Under the pieces are notes generated by a model. The model saw nothing but the letters and a program-made list of their open reading frames with translations. It was not told the DNA's origin and did not search any database. From Bacteroidales bacterium UBA7569 (GTDB taxonomy: Bacteria > Bacteroidota > Bacteroidia > Bacteroidales > Paludibacteraceae), in NCBI GenBank assembly GCA_002477945.1, contig DLLF01000005.1, forward strand, positions 15,336 through 79,335: a stretch of DNA of 64,000 nucleotides, given 5' to 3'. Made by a program: the position numbers and the translations under genes. Shown one piece after another: positions 1-11,100 of the stretch; position 1 is the stretch's first letter, and every line of letters starts with the position of its first letter.

Positions 1-1
1 T

Positions 2-3000
2 GTCACCAAACAGATATTGCCCAATAGGAACTATGCAATGAACTTGGCGAATTCAACTATCAAGGCGTTGAATGTGGACGCAGTCTATATTCTGTTGAAA
101 ACGGACAAACCTATTCATTTCTCTGCAGAACCCGTGGAACCTGGTGAGAAAGATTTGGACTGCCTCAATGCGCCGCTCTTCGATTATGCGGGTGTAACGC
201 AAACAGCAACAGAGGCTTGGTACAGGGTTGATTTGACCGGTGTCAAGGCTGACCCGACCAAGACGGTGAAAGTTTCTGTGCAGAATATGGGATCTGCGGC
301 AGCAAAGGTTGTCGCAGAATTCAGTTTTGACTGTCCGTCTTCCGGTTTGTCATCATATACCTGTACACTTGCCACTGGCGCAACGAGAGAGAAAACATTG
401 GACAGAGCCATGATTGATGTGGTTTCTTCCGATGAGGTCTATGTGAAGGTTAGTACCACGCAGCGTATTCATATCAAGGCGGATATTGTGGATGCGAATG
501 TACTTCCTTCTACCACTATTCCTGCCTCTGCAATAGATTTTGCTCTGAATACGGAATACACCAACTCTTCGGAGCAATGGTACAAGATTACTGTAGCCGA
601 CTTGTTGCAGGATAAAAAACAGGTGGAACTCACTTTGAGCAATACTTCTGCTTCAGTGGCGCACATCACGGCGGATGTAGCGGTATCCAATCCTTACACA
701 TCGCTTATATCCCACTCGATCAGTCTCGGGAGCAAACAGATCATTGTGAAGGAACTGGCACGCAATCTGATTAAAGAGATTGAGGATAATACGTATGTAT
801 GGGTTCGCCTTCATTCGGATGCTCCCATCACTTTTTCAGCACGTCTCAAGAACCGTACGGAGGGCAATGCCTGTCGTTCGGCAAAGGTGTTTGATTGGAC
901 TTTGGGAGCAATGCAGAATGCAAAAACCGACTTGTGGTATGCCGTTGGGTTAACCGATGCGAAGAGCGATGCCAATCGTGATAAGGATATTCTCATCACG
1001 GTGGAGAACTTGTCTTCTTCTGTGGCAACATTGTCGGCTTCTGTCGCATTTGATTGTCCGTGTTCTGCAACAACGGATCTTACCCGCACTGTTGCAGCGG
1101 GTGCAACTGTAGAGAAACGTTTGGAGAATGCATTGTATTCCAATCTTGCAACGGATACGGTATTCATAGGTCTCACAACCGACAGGAATATCCGTATTAC
1201 GGCCAAGTTGGTGCCATCTGTGGCATCTGACAACGATTGTGCCGCCGCAACCACATTTGATTGGGAGAACGGACATCATCAGACTGCAGGAAAAATGTGG
1301 TATTATGTGGATTTGTCTCCCGTTTGGGCTATGAACGATACTGTGCCGCAGATCGTTGTGGTGAATGAAGGAACAGGTGTGGCAACCATCCATGGTGAAC
1401 TCTCTTTTGATTGCCCGGGTAAGAATGCTGCCACTCGTCTCATGAAACTCTCTGCTGGAGAAGAATATGTGAAGGCCATCACACGCGATATGTTGGAATC
1501 GCTCAGTAATCCTGAGTTGTACATTGGTGTGGATACGGATCAACCCTTGCACATCTATGTCAATCTGCAAAAGGAAAACCAAGGGCTCTCATGTCTCACG
1601 GGGATTGATTTCGATTGGGTGAAGGGACACATGCAGAAGGCCTCTACAACGGTTTGGTATAAGATCGGGCTCACCCATATCAAGGAAACGGATCCTCTGG
1701 CGGCTACAATTGGCATAGTAAACAAAAATGCTAAAGCAGGAAATGTTACAGCAGATATCTATTTTGATTGCAACAGTGATCCTGTAGCAACCTATTCTAT
1801 GAATCTGGGGGCTTCAGGGAAAAGAGAAATCAATCTGGAACGCGCCACTATCTTGAGCCTGAGACCCGATACGGTCTATCTTTGCCTTACAACGGCTCAA
1901 ACAGATAGTGTCTATGCATTTACCTATAATGACACGCCCATTACTCCCATAGAGGCTTGTGGTGGAGCCAAATTGTTGGAATATAATGTGGATATACCTC
2001 AATCGGCAGGCGAGCAATGGTATAAGATGAGTGCCTATCACTTGCAGAACTTTACCAGTGGCGATGCTACGGTGAAAGTGACAAACGGGACAGAAACCAA
2101 CACTATTACAGCCGAAGTTGCATTTGAATGTCCTGTAGTGTCACCTATGACTGACCGCACAAAGACCTTCGCTGCATTGCAGACCTATAGCAAAGTGTTC
2201 TCCCGTGCCCTGATTGACAACATAGCAGGCGATACCGTCTATGTGCGTGTAACTTCTGTCAAAGATTTCTCATTCCGTGTGGATTTGTCGGATGAGCGCG
2301 GGCAGGTCTGCTCGGCTCCTATTCTATTCGATTGGGATAACGGAAATATACACCCTGCCGATAAGACTCTCTGGTATAAGGTAGATTTGGATACGCTTCG
2401 CAACAATCCTGACAAGGACTTCCGACTGAATGTGGAAAATCTTGCCGCTAATAACATCTCGGCGGCAGCAGAGATTCACTTCGATTGTGACGATGAACCA
2501 TTGGCGTCCTTCAATTATGATTTTGCACCCGAAGAACTCAAGTACAAGATTGTGGATCGTACTTTCATGGAGCAGATGGGTTGGCCTATCATGTTGATAA
2601 AGTTCTCATCCACCGACGGAGATGCACACATCAGTGCCGAATTGGTGGATGCGCTGCCTGATAAGCGTGATACGCTAATAGTGGATACGGTGACATGCAA
2701 GGGTAATACAGATTTCCAAATTATACAAACAGGAAGTATTCATACGGTGGTGACGGATACTACCTTGGTGGATAGTCTCCGTTTCACCTATACCGATGGA
2801 CCACTCACAATGCAGGGTGACTCCATCATTATCTACAATGTCAGAGTACTCCATACTGCTCCAGCTCAATATCCTTCCGAGTTCATAATGATGCCGGTCA
2901 CTGCAGGTAAAGCCATTGATGTGACTGCTGCCACAACGGCAGTTCTCAATGCTTTGAATTCTTATACGGGTTCAACGCCTAACCCCGTCAGTGGCTTGGA

Positions 3001-5080
3001 TTCTCTCTATTCTCCTGTTGCGTCACTTGTTTGGCAACAGCAGTTGGTGGAAGGCGGATCGTTTGTACCTCTCAATACAACGACATTGCTTGATACGCGG
3101 ACAAAGATTGTTACCTTGCGTTATCGCTATGAAACAGAATGTCAAGGAGGTGGTACAAGTGTCGCTTTGCAGATACCGACCCTTGATCCTCTTCGTGAAA
3201 CTCTTGAGATAACGGAGATAGTTGAAGATGGAACATCTTTCAAAACACGGACAGGGAAGATATTTACCATTACCAAGGATACGGTTATTACAGATACGGT
3301 CTTCAATCTTGTTCATGATGAACATACTCTTAAAGATTCTGTCTATGTCTATACAATCACCCTTGATAGGGGAATTGAGCATATCATCAAAGATACGGTT
3401 TGTTTGGGCGACACCTATATTCCCGTGTATGGAACACCAAGGCAAATCAATGAAAACACAAGTTGGACAGAAACGGAACTTACAGCAACAGGAAAACACG
3501 TATATAAGTACAGTATTTGGGCGAAATCAATAGTTCCTGCACAATACCCTGCAGAACTGACAACTCTTTCGGTTACGGCGGGTAAGGCTGTTGATATTAC
3601 ATCGGCAGATGCTGCGGTTCTCAATGCTTTGAATTTCTATGAGGCATCTGTCCCTGACCCTGTTAGTGGTTTGGATTCAGTTTTTGCTGAAGTAACTTCC
3701 GTTTCGTGGGAACAACAAACGGCTGATGGTTCTGCTTTTGCGCCTCTTTCAGGCGATTTGTTGGATACAAGGACAAAATATGTGGCACTTCGTTATATTT
3801 ATACAACTGAATGTGGTGCTTCTCAAACATCTTCCGTTGTTATATTAGAAACGACCGATCCTTACCGTGAGACTCTTGAGATAGAAGAGATAGTCGAAGA
3901 AGGAACACTTTTCACAACGCGTACAGGAAAGACTTTCACCATTGATAAAGATACGGTTGTTTCTGATACGGTATTTAATCTTGTACACGATGCGACTACG
4001 TTGAAAGACTCGGTTTACAACTATTCATTCACTCTGTATATCCCGATTGAAAAGAATATCATTGATACGGTGTGTGCAGGCAGTGTCTATATTCCTGAGT
4101 ATGGAAATCCGACGCAAATCAATAAGGATACCACATGGATAGAGATAGAGTATGTGGGAACGGAAAAACGCATTTATAACTATAGTGTCTTTGTTTACAC
4201 ATTGCCGTCTGCATCTACGCTTCCCGATGAGACCTCATTCTCACTGCCGGTCGCAGTCTGCGGGCAACCTGTTGCCACGGCTGATGCTACCACTTCATTG
4301 AATGTTGCCTTGCTTCAAAAGAAAACTGATGGTGACTTCACAGTCGGTGTAAGCGAAGTCCTCTGGGAACTGCAAGTCGGAACCGAATGGAAACGTATCT
4401 CTGAGACTGAACCCTCTGTGAAAAATATGGAAGATGTGGCTGTCCGCTATCTTGTGGTAACTGATTGCAATGATACTGTCACGAGCAAAGCCTTTACCCT
4501 CGTAGTGGAAGAGCCTACGGCAGACAATGTAGCCGATTATGCCAATATGCCTGCAGTCAGCAAATACGATGGGTGGCTTCTGATGATCAATCTCAATGCA
4601 ATCAATGCAAAAGGCTGGGATCCTACCGAAGAGCAAGTCAAATGGTTCCGTGTCGTTGGACAATTGGATAATGCTTACAACGGAGAAACCGATGATGAGT
4701 TCCTGACCACCGGCTACTACTATACAATAGGAGAAAAACTATCGGGTGACTACTATGCGGTTATCGAATTGGGTATTACCCAAGACGATCCTTGTGGAGC
4801 GACTTTGCGTACTGTTACTTTGACTTGTGCCGATGAGGCTTCAAGTGCATCGCTTGCGCCTTCTGTCGTATCGCCTGGCGAAACAATAGAGATTAAGGGA
4901 CTTGATCCTATGGAAACGTACTCTCTGAGTATCTATAATCTCGCAGGAGTAGTGGTAGAGACAGTCACTCTTGACAGTGAAGCATCACATAGTATGAAAG
5001 CACAAACAACACCGGGCTACTATATGGTTAAGGTGAAAGGTGCTGAACAAGGACAAACTCTTAAGTACATCGTAAAATAA
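2..5080 (+). CDS. Giant repeat-built surface protein with type IX secretion C-terminal domain (5' partial)
   Basis: The reading frame is open at the left edge, so the N-terminus and any signal peptide lie outside the window; about 1,690 residues are visible. The first half holds seven units of about 120 residues, each with an FDW-like motif, then a WY.V.L strand and an F.FDCP strand (FDW at about residues 292, 413, 533 and 773). The second half has two units of about 225 residues that open with a PAQYP motif and contain VTAGKA. The last 80 residues resemble the beta-sandwich sorting tail of type IX cargo (SPGETIEIKGL, then a GYYMVKVKG strand and terminal KYIVK). It is therefore inferred to be exported by the type IX system and attached to the cell surface. 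The repeats look immunoglobulin-like or adhesin-like, but no binding partner can be read from the sequence. The following barrel gene is probably co-transcribed, since AGGAGG overlaps the stop. Confidence 0.8.
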   Translation, partial: VTKQILPNRNYAMNLANSTIKALNVDAVYILLKTDKPIHFSAEPVEPGEKDLDCLNAPLFDYAGVTQTATEAWYRVDLTGVKADPTKTVKVSVQNMGSAAAKVVAEFSFDCPSSGLSSYTCTLATGATREKTLDRAMIDVVSSDEVYVKVSTTQRIHIKADIVDANVLPSTTIPASAIDFALNTEYTNSSEQWYKITVADLLQDKKQVELTLSNTSASVAHITADVAVSNPYTSLISHSISLGSKQIIVKELARNLIKEIEDNTYVWVRLHSDAPITFSARLKNRTEGNACRSAKVFDWTLGAMQNAKTDLWYAVGLTDAKSDANRDKDILITVENLSSSVATLSASVAFDCPCSATTDLTRTVAAGATVEKRLENALYSNLATDTVFIGLTTDRNIRITAKLVPSVASDNDCAAATTFDWENGHHQTAGKMWYYVDLSPVWAMNDTVPQIVVVNEGTGVATIHGELSFDCPGKNAATRLMKLSAGEEYVKAITRDMLESLSNPELYIGVDTDQPLHIYVNLQKENQGLSCLTGIDFDWVKGHMQKASTTVWYKIGLTHIKETDPLAATIGIVNKNAKAGNVTADIYFDCNSDPVATYSMNLGASGKREINLERATILSLRPDTVYLCLTTAQTDSVYAFTYNDTPITPIEACGGAKLLEYNVDIPQSAGEQWYKMSAYHLQNFTSGDATVKVTNGTETNTITAEVAFECPVVSPMTDRTKTFAALQTYSKVFSRALIDNIAGDTVYVRVTSVKDFSFRVDLSDERGQVCSAPILFDWDNGNIHPADKTLWYKVDLDTLRNNPDKDFRLNVENLAANNISAAAEIHFDCDDEPLASFNYDFAPEELKYKIVDRTFMEQMGWPIMLIKFSSTDGDAHISAELVDALPDKRDTLIVDTVTCKGNTDFQIIQTGSIHTVVTDTTLVDSLRFTYTDGPLTMQGDSIIIYNVRVLHTAPAQYPSEFIMMPVTAGKAIDVTAATTAVLNALNSYTGSTPNPVSGLDSLYSPVASLVWQQQLVEGGSFVPLNTTTLLDTRTKIVTLRYRYETECQGGGTSVALQIPTLDPLRETLEITEIVEDGTSFKTRTGKIFTITKDTVITDTVFNLVHDEHTLKDSVYVYTITLDRGIEHIIKDTVCLGDTYIPVYGTPRQINENTSWTETELTATGKHVYKYSIWAKSIVPAQYPAELTTLSVTAGKAVDITSADAAVLNALNFYEASVPDPVSGLDSVFAEVTSVSWEQQTADGSAFAPLSGDLLDTRTKYVALRYIYTTECGASQTSSVVILETTDPYRETLEIEEIVEEGTLFTTRTGKTFTIDKDTVVSDTVFNLVHDATTLKDSVYNYSFTLYIPIEKNIIDTVCAGSVYIPEYGNPTQINKDTTWIEIEYVGTEKRIYNYSVFVYTLPSASTLPDETSFSLPVAVCGQPVATADATTSLNVALLQKKTDGDFTVGVSEVLWELQVGTEWKRISETEPSVKNMEDVAVRYLVVTDCNDTVTSKAFTLVVEEPTADNVADYANMPAVSKYDGWLLMINLNAINAKGWDPTEEQVKWFRVVGQLDNAYNGETDDEFLTTGYYYTIGEKLSGDYYAVIELGITQDDPCGATLRTVTLTCADEASSASLAPSVVSPGETIEIKGLDPMETYSLSIYNLAGVVVETVTLDSEASHSMKAQTTPGYYMVKVKGAEQGQTLKYIVK

Positions 5081-5092
5081 GGAGGAATGAAT

Positions 5093-6466
5093 ATGAAAAC
5101 ATGGATAAAATATCCTTCAGCAAAGGAAACAAAGAGTTTTATTGTTTGTGGAGTGCTTGCCTTGGTGGCGGCTCTTCCTGCGATGGCTCAGGAGACGGAT
5201 ACGCCTACTTGGCAAGTTGGCGACACCATCACGATCAAACCCGAAACGAAAGCCTATCTTACGGGCGAGAAACCCAGTAAGTGGGTGTACAACTATCGTC
5301 ATGTCATTCAGCAGGTTGGCGGTATCCGTTTTCCGGAAGGTATCCTTCTTCGGGGCATCTATTCATGGATGGCTCCTGAAAACCTGCAACTCGTGGCGCG
5401 GCAAGACACAGTGAAACCTGTTTTTATGAATGATGAAAGCAAGGCGGCGGAAAGTGCATCAAAGCAGGCTCTCATAGAGAAAGAAATGAGCGGACAAACG
5501 GAAGAACAAAACACTATTCTTCCCAATGAGAGTCTGTGGCAGATGAAAAAGAAACAGGAAAACACTGTTTCTGATTCTCTGCCTGAATCGGATTCAACCA
5601 TAGTGGAAGAGCAGGTGGTTGAGGAAGAAACGCAAGAGGAGATGAAGACTCAGGGCAATCGTATGATGCCTCACCATCGTTTCTCTGTCGGAGTGCGCGG
5701 TGGTGTCGCCTCTCTGATGCATGAGACCGATGTTATGGGCAATTGGCGTCCGGGTTTCGATGGACTGCTTGATTTGCAGTATGCTTATTATGCAGGGCAG
5801 AAAGAGGGCAAAAAAGTCAATCTTGGTGTCATTACGGGTGTTTCGCTCGGTTGGGCTCAGTCAGGGCTTCGCTCTGGTGTGGATACAGCCTATACGGTGG
5901 CTACATCCGATGGAAACATTGATTATACGGTCTCTGCAAAGCAGGTCAATGAAAAAGATGGGCAGTTGCAGGTGGAGATTCCTGTGATGTTCTCTTTGCT
6001 TACCGAGAACGGCTTCTTCTTTAATGCCGGACCGAAGGTTGTACTGCCTGTTTATCGGCATTTCAATCAAGGTATCACAACTCCCGATATCAACGCCTAT
6101 TTCCCCGAGGAAGGCGTTAATGTAAGCAACGAAGTCATTACGGGTAAAGTAACCGATGACCAATTGAAAACAAAAGGCAAATGGAATGGTAGCAAACTGA
6201 ATGTTATGATTACTGCTGAGTTGGGCTACGAATGGACTTTGCGCAATGGTGCGGCTCTCGGACTGGGTGCGTATGCCAACTATTCTGTGTACGACCTCTA
6301 TAAAAACGATACCTCCAACAAGAGCCTTATCAATGTTACCGCTCCCTCGTCTGCTACGCCCGCAACGGTTGGCATCCTTTCGGCAACGGATACCTATGCT
6401 AAAGGCCTTGGCTATTTCGACTGCGGAGTAAAACTTGTATATCATTTCCAATTCCTGAAGAAGTAA
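5093..6466 (+). CDS. Outer-membrane beta-barrel protein
   Basis: This 457-residue protein begins with a long signal peptide ending at PAMAQ. An acidic, Glu/Gln-rich segment follows to about residue 190, then a C-terminal half of alternating strands starting at HRFSVGVRGG and closing with LVYHFQF, typical of an outer-membrane barrel. Two in-frame ATGs exist. The one at 5093 sits seven bases after the AGGAGG ribosome site at 5080-5085, while the one at 5087 is too close, so 5093 was chosen. The gene begins 12 bases after the giant type IX cargo gene and is followed by a terminator, so the two form a unit. Barrel partners of this sort (compare PorP/SprF with SprB) anchor or assist cargo, but membership in that family is not demonstrated here. 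Confidence 0.7.
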   Translation: MKTWIKYPSAKETKSFIVCGVLALVAALPAMAQETDTPTWQVGDTITIKPETKAYLTGEKPSKWVYNYRHVIQQVGGIRFPEGILLRGIYSWMAPENLQLVARQDTVKPVFMNDESKAAESASKQALIEKEMSGQTEEQNTILPNESLWQMKKKQENTVSDSLPESDSTIVEEQVVEEETQEEMKTQGNRMMPHHRFSVGVRGGVASLMHETDVMGNWRPGFDGLLDLQYAYYAGQKEGKKVNLGVITGVSLGWAQSGLRSGVDTAYTVATSDGNIDYTVSAKQVNEKDGQLQVEIPVMFSLLTENGFFFNAGPKVVLPVYRHFNQGITTPDINAYFPEEGVNVSNEVITGKVTDDQLKTKGKWNGSKLNVMITAELGYEWTLRNGAALGLGAYANYSVYDLYKNDTSNKSLINVTAPSSATPATVGILSATDTYAKGLGYFDCGVKLVYHFQFLKK

Positions 6467-6487
6467 AATAACTTTCTTCTTGCCGGA

Positions 6488-6530
6488 TAAAAAGGAAAGC
6501 TTGCCTTGTTTGGCGAGCCTTCCTTTTTGT
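6488..6530 (+). terminator. Rho-independent terminator after the barrel gene
   Basis: An A-rich left arm (AAAAAGGAAAGCTTGCC) pairs with GGCGAGCCTTCCTTTTT across a TTGTTT loop, ending in a T run. It lies 20 bases after the barrel gene stop. Confidence 0.8.
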
Positions 6531-6632
6531 ATCCTGACAATTGATTCCCCTCGGGAAAATCAAATCGAACTTGCAGGCCGGCGAATCCGTTGCTTCCGGT
6601 TATATGGAGAAACGCTGTGTCGTGGTTTTTTC

Positions 6633-6679
6633 TTAGCCGGCCTCATCGACCCCTGACCGACCCCTCAACGAGAGATGAA
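6633..6679 (+). repeat. Intergenic repeat family I, copy a
   Basis: It starts TTAGCCGGCCTC and ends CCCCTCAACGAGAGATGAA. The same ends occur at 14193-14239, and related copies are found in other gene-free stretches of the window. The remainder of the 6531-6800 gap shows no gene that can be supported. Confidence 0.6.
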
Positions 6680-6799
6680 CGACATTTTTAACCACACATT
6701 AATCCATGAACTTATCAACTCATCAACAAAAAAATCATTTCGTAACCGAAAAATCTCTCAATTTGTACACAATAAACACCTATTTTTTGCCAATCATAC

Positions 6800-6831
6800 A
6801 TTGCAAACACCGAAGAAATGAAGTATTTTTG
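6800..6831 (+). promoter_or_regulatory. Bacteroidota-type promoter of the AAA ATPase gene
   Basis: ATTG at 6800-6803 and TATTTTTG at 6824-6831 are 20 bases apart and match the TTTG / TAnnTTTG consensus. The ATPase ATG lies about 85 bases downstream. Confidence 0.6.
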
Positions 6832-6916
6832 CAGCGTGGAACTAAGCAGAATGGAATACCGGCAATCTTGTCTGTATCGTCTGTTTGGTATAAGATAGTC
6901 CTAAGTAAAGACGCCT

Positions 6917-8092
6917 ATGTTGGAAGCATTCTACAAAACACATGATTACCTTTTGCAGCACCTCGATGTCCCCGTGCAACGTCTGCTTATGAAGGAAATC
7001 AATTGGCAGGATAGGCTTATTGCTATCAAAGGTTGCCGTGGGGTAGGGAAAACCACATTCTTGCTCTCTTATGCCAAAGACTATTATGGAAATTCCAGAG
7101 AGTGCTTGTACGTTAATTTCAACAATTTCTATTTCTCCCGTAATTCGCTGTTGGAGTTCGCGGGAGAGTTTGTCCGGCATGGCGGTAAACTCTTGTTGCT
7201 TGACCAGACATTCAAATATGAGCATTGGGCGGAAGAGATCAGGGCGTGCTACGACAGGTTTCCTCAACTCCATATCGTTTTCTCTGCCTCTCCTGTCATG
7301 CGCCTGACGGAAGACAACAATCCATTGCATGATATCGTGAAGATGTATAACTTGCGGGGACTGAGTTTCAGGGAATACCTCAATTTGCAAGCGGGACAAC
7401 AATTCCCCGTTTATACGCTCCGTGATATCATCCTGCATCATGAGGACATCGCACGGCGTATTGTGGATAGAGTGAACCCATTGTGGTATTTTCCCGACTA
7501 TCTTCACCACGGCTACTATCCTTTCTTCCTGGAAAAGCAAAACTTCCAGGAGGCTCTGCTTAAGATAATGAACATGATTTTGGAGGTGGATGTGTTGCTC
7601 ATCAAGCAGATAGATGTCACCTATCTGCCAAAGATCCGGCAGTTGCTCTATGCTTTCCTCGAGAATTCCCCGTGCCAACTGAATGTGTTGAATTTGTCCG
7701 AACAGTTGGGGATGTCACGTGCTACCATTATGAACTATATCAAGTATCTCAAAGATGCACGTTTGCTGAATATGCTTTATACACCCGAGAAACAATATCC
7801 GCTGAAACCGCAACGCGTCTATATGCAGAATACAAACCTGCTTTTCTCTTTGCCTACACGCCAGGTGGAGCCGCAGGCGGTGGCGGAAACGTTCTTCTAC
7901 AATGCCGTGCATGCCAATCATAAAGTGAATGCTACCGACCGTAACGCACTCTTTGTAGTGGATGGTGTCAACTATTTTAATGTGTCGGCACGGCCTTCTG
8001 TCAAACCTTCTTATAGAATGACGGCGGTAGCCGATTTGAAAGTCGGAGAGGGAAACAAAGTCCCGCTGTGGCTCTTCGGCTTCATGTACTGA
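6917..8092 (+). CDS. AAA_14-type ATPase with C-terminal helix-turn-helix region
   Basis: This 391-residue protein has a Walker A motif GCRGVGKTT at about residues 38-46. A Walker B-like strand KLLLLDQ follows at about residue 95, then FKYEHW in the place where relatives carry an H-K-Y-P-N-W block. The central part contains the L-S-F-R-E-Y-L motif typical of this large family of archaeal/Bacteroidales ATPases. Residues 255-285 (LSEQLGMSRATIMNYIKYL) form a winged-helix-like segment. The usual Walker B glutamate is glutamine here, which may reduce hydrolysis. Relatives are common in Bacteroidales and mostly uncharacterised. The gene is monocistronic with its own promoter and lies 39 bases upstream of nifJ. 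No operon function is evident. Confidence 0.75.
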   Translation: MLEAFYKTHDYLLQHLDVPVQRLLMKEINWQDRLIAIKGCRGVGKTTFLLSYAKDYYGNSRECLYVNFNNFYFSRNSLLEFAGEFVRHGGKLLLLDQTFKYEHWAEEIRACYDRFPQLHIVFSASPVMRLTEDNNPLHDIVKMYNLRGLSFREYLNLQAGQQFPVYTLRDIILHHEDIARRIVDRVNPLWYFPDYLHHGYYPFFLEKQNFQEALLKIMNMILEVDVLLIKQIDVTYLPKIRQLLYAFLENSPCQLNVLNLSEQLGMSRATIMNYIKYLKDARLLNMLYTPEKQYPLKPQRVYMQNTNLLFSLPTRQVEPQAVAETFFYNAVHANHKVNATDRNALFVVDGVNYFNVSARPSVKPSYRMTAVADLKVGEGNKVPLWLFGFMY

Positions 8093-8131
8093 TGATTATA
8101 AACAACTACTACAATAACTAACATTTATCGT

Positions 8132-11100
8132 ATGAAAGAGAAAAAATTTATGACTTGTGATGGTAACGCTGCTGCGGCGCATATCGCGTATATGTTCACC
8201 GAGGTGGCGGCTATCTATCCTATCACGCCGAGTTCGCCTATGGCAGAGAACGTAGACGAGTGGGCGGCTGCCGGGCGCAAGAACATGTTCGGCGAGACCG
8301 TGATGGTTCAGGAGATGCAATCGGAGGGCGGTGCTGCCGGTGCAGTACACGGTGCGCTCAATGCCGGTGCGCTGACCACTACGTTTACTGCTTCGCAGGG
8401 TCTGCTGCTGATGATTCCGAACATGTACAAGATTGCGGGCGAATTGATTCCTACCGTCTTCCACGTGTCGGCTCGTACGCTGGCAAGCCACGTGCTTTGT
8501 ATCTTTGGCGACCATCAGGACGTGATGGCTTGCCGTCAGACAGGCTTCGCTATGCTCGCCGAGGGCAGCGTACAGGAGGTGATGGACCTCGCCGGTGTGG
8601 CTCACCTCTCTACTATCAAGAGCCGTGTGCCGTTCCTTAACTTCTTCGACGGTTTCCGTACCAGCCACGAGTATCAGAAGATTGAGGTGGTGGATATGGA
8701 AGACCTCCGTCCGCTGGTGGATATGGAGGCACTGCAGGAGTTCCGCGAGCGTGCGTTGAGTCCTATGCACCCTGTGATGAAGGGTATGGCGGAGAACCCC
8801 GATGTATTCTTCACCCACCGCGAGAGTTGCAACTCGTACTACGACGCTGTGGCTGACATCGTGAGCGACTATATGGACAAAGTCTCGGAGATTACCGGTC
8901 GCAAATACCGTCCGTTCAACTATTATGGTGCCGCTGATGCCGAGAACATCATCATCTGTATGGGGTCGGCTTGCGAGGCTATCCGCGAGGTAATCGACTA
9001 CGAGGCTGCCAAGGGCAACAACAAGTTGGGTATGATTAACGTACACCTCTATCGTCCGTTCAGCCTGAAATACCTGAAAGAGGCACTGCCCGCTTCTGTG
9101 AAACGTATCTGCGTGCTTGACCGTACCAAGGAGCCGGGTGCCAACGGCGAACCGCTTTACCTTGATGTAAAAGACGCTCTTGACGAACTCGGATTGAACA
9201 ATATCCTCGTTGTCGGCGGCCGCTACGGTTTGGGTTCCAACGATACCACGCCTGCACAGATGCTGGCTGTTTACGAGAACCTCGCTCTGCCCTGCCCGAA
9301 GAACCACTTCACTGTGGGTATCAACGATGATGTTACCTTCACTTCGCTCCCCGTCGGTGAGGAAATCGCTATGGGCGGCAAGGGTATGTTCCAAGCCAAG
9401 TTCTACGGCTTGGGTGCTGACGGTACCGTAGGTGCCAACAAGAACTCGGTAAAAATTATTGGTGATACCACCGACAAATACTGCCAGGCATACTTCTCCT
9501 ACGACTCGAAGAAATCGGGCGGTTTCACCTGCTCGCACCTCCGTTTCGGCGACGAACCTATCCACTCTACCTACCTCGTTACCACGCCTAACTTTGTGGC
9601 TTGCCACGTACAGGCATACCTTCACATGTACGATGTTACACGCGGTTTGCAGAAAGGCGGTACTTTCCTCCTGAATACTATCTGGGAGGGCGAAGAGTTG
9701 GCTAAGAACCTGCCGAACAAAGTGAAGAAGTACTTCGCTGACAACAATATCAAGGTTTACTACATCAACGCTACCAAGATTGCGCAGGAGATTGGTCTGG
9801 GCAACCGTACCAACACTATCCTCCAGTCGGCATTCTTCCGTATCACGGGGGTTATCCCTGTAGAGAAAGCCGTTGAGGAGATGAAGCACTTCATCGTGAA
9901 GTCGTATGGCAAGAAGGGTGAGGATGTTGTTAACAAGAACTATGCTGCCGTTGACCGCGGTGGTGAGTACCACTTGCTCGACATCGACCCCGCTTGGTCG
10001 AACTTGGACATCAATGCAGACGTGGTAAAACCGACCGACGGCGACGATTTCATCAACAACGTGGTTCGTCCTATCAATGGTCAGGACGGCGACCTGCTCC
10101 CTGTTTCCGCATTCAAGGGCATCGAGGACGGTACATGGCCCTCGGGTACTGCTAAGTACGAGAAACGCGGAGTATCGGCTTTCGTACCGGTTTGGAACGC
10201 TGACAACTGTATCGAGTGTAACAAGTGCGCTTACGTCTGCCCTCACGCTTGTATCCGTCCGTTTGTGGCTGATGACGAGGAGGTGAAGGGTATCAACGGC
10301 GCAACGCGCGAGATGAAGACTCCGGCTGCTCTCAAGGGAATGCACTTCCGTATGCAGGTGGGCGTTATGGACTGCCTCGGCTGCGGCAACTGCGTGGATG
10401 TCTGCCCGGGTAATCCGAAACTCGGCAAAGCCCTTACGATGGTTCCGCTCGAGGGACAAGAGGCTGAGGCTGCCAACTGGAACTACTGCGTGGAGAATGT
10501 CAAGAGCAAGCAACATCTCGTTGATATCCAGTCGAATGTTAAGAACTCGCAGTTCGCTACTCCGCTGTTCGAGTTCTCCGGTGCATGCTCGGGTTGCGGT
10601 GAGACTCCGTACTTGAAACTCATCAGCCAACTCTTCGGCGACCGCGAGATTGCGGCTAACGCTACGGGTTGTACCTCTATCTACTCGGGTTCCGTACCTT
10701 CCACTCCTTATACCACCAATGACAAAGGACACGGTCCGGCATGGTCGAACTCGCTGTTCGAGGACTTCTGCGAGTACGGTCTTGGTATGCAGATTGCACA
10801 CCGCAAGATGCGTGAGCGTCTGGCTTCGTTGATGACCAAGGCGCAAGAGTGCACCTGCTGCTCCGACGAACTGAAAGCCATGTTCAAGGAATGGCTTGAG
10901 AACCAACAGAGTGCAGAGGTTACCAAACGTCTCTACGAGCCTATGGTGGCTGCTATGGAGGCTTGCGGTTGCGACACCTGCAAAGAGATTCTCAAATACA
11001 AAGACCATATCGTTAAACGCAGCCAGTGGATTATTGGTGGTGACGGTGCTTCCTATGACATCGGTTATGGCGGACTCGACCACGTCATCGCTTCGGGTGA

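Noticed and set aside
6706..6945. A 79-codon plus-strand frame before the AAA ATPase.
   Set aside because: It spans the promoter and overlaps the ATPase start in another frame; the composition is low complexity.
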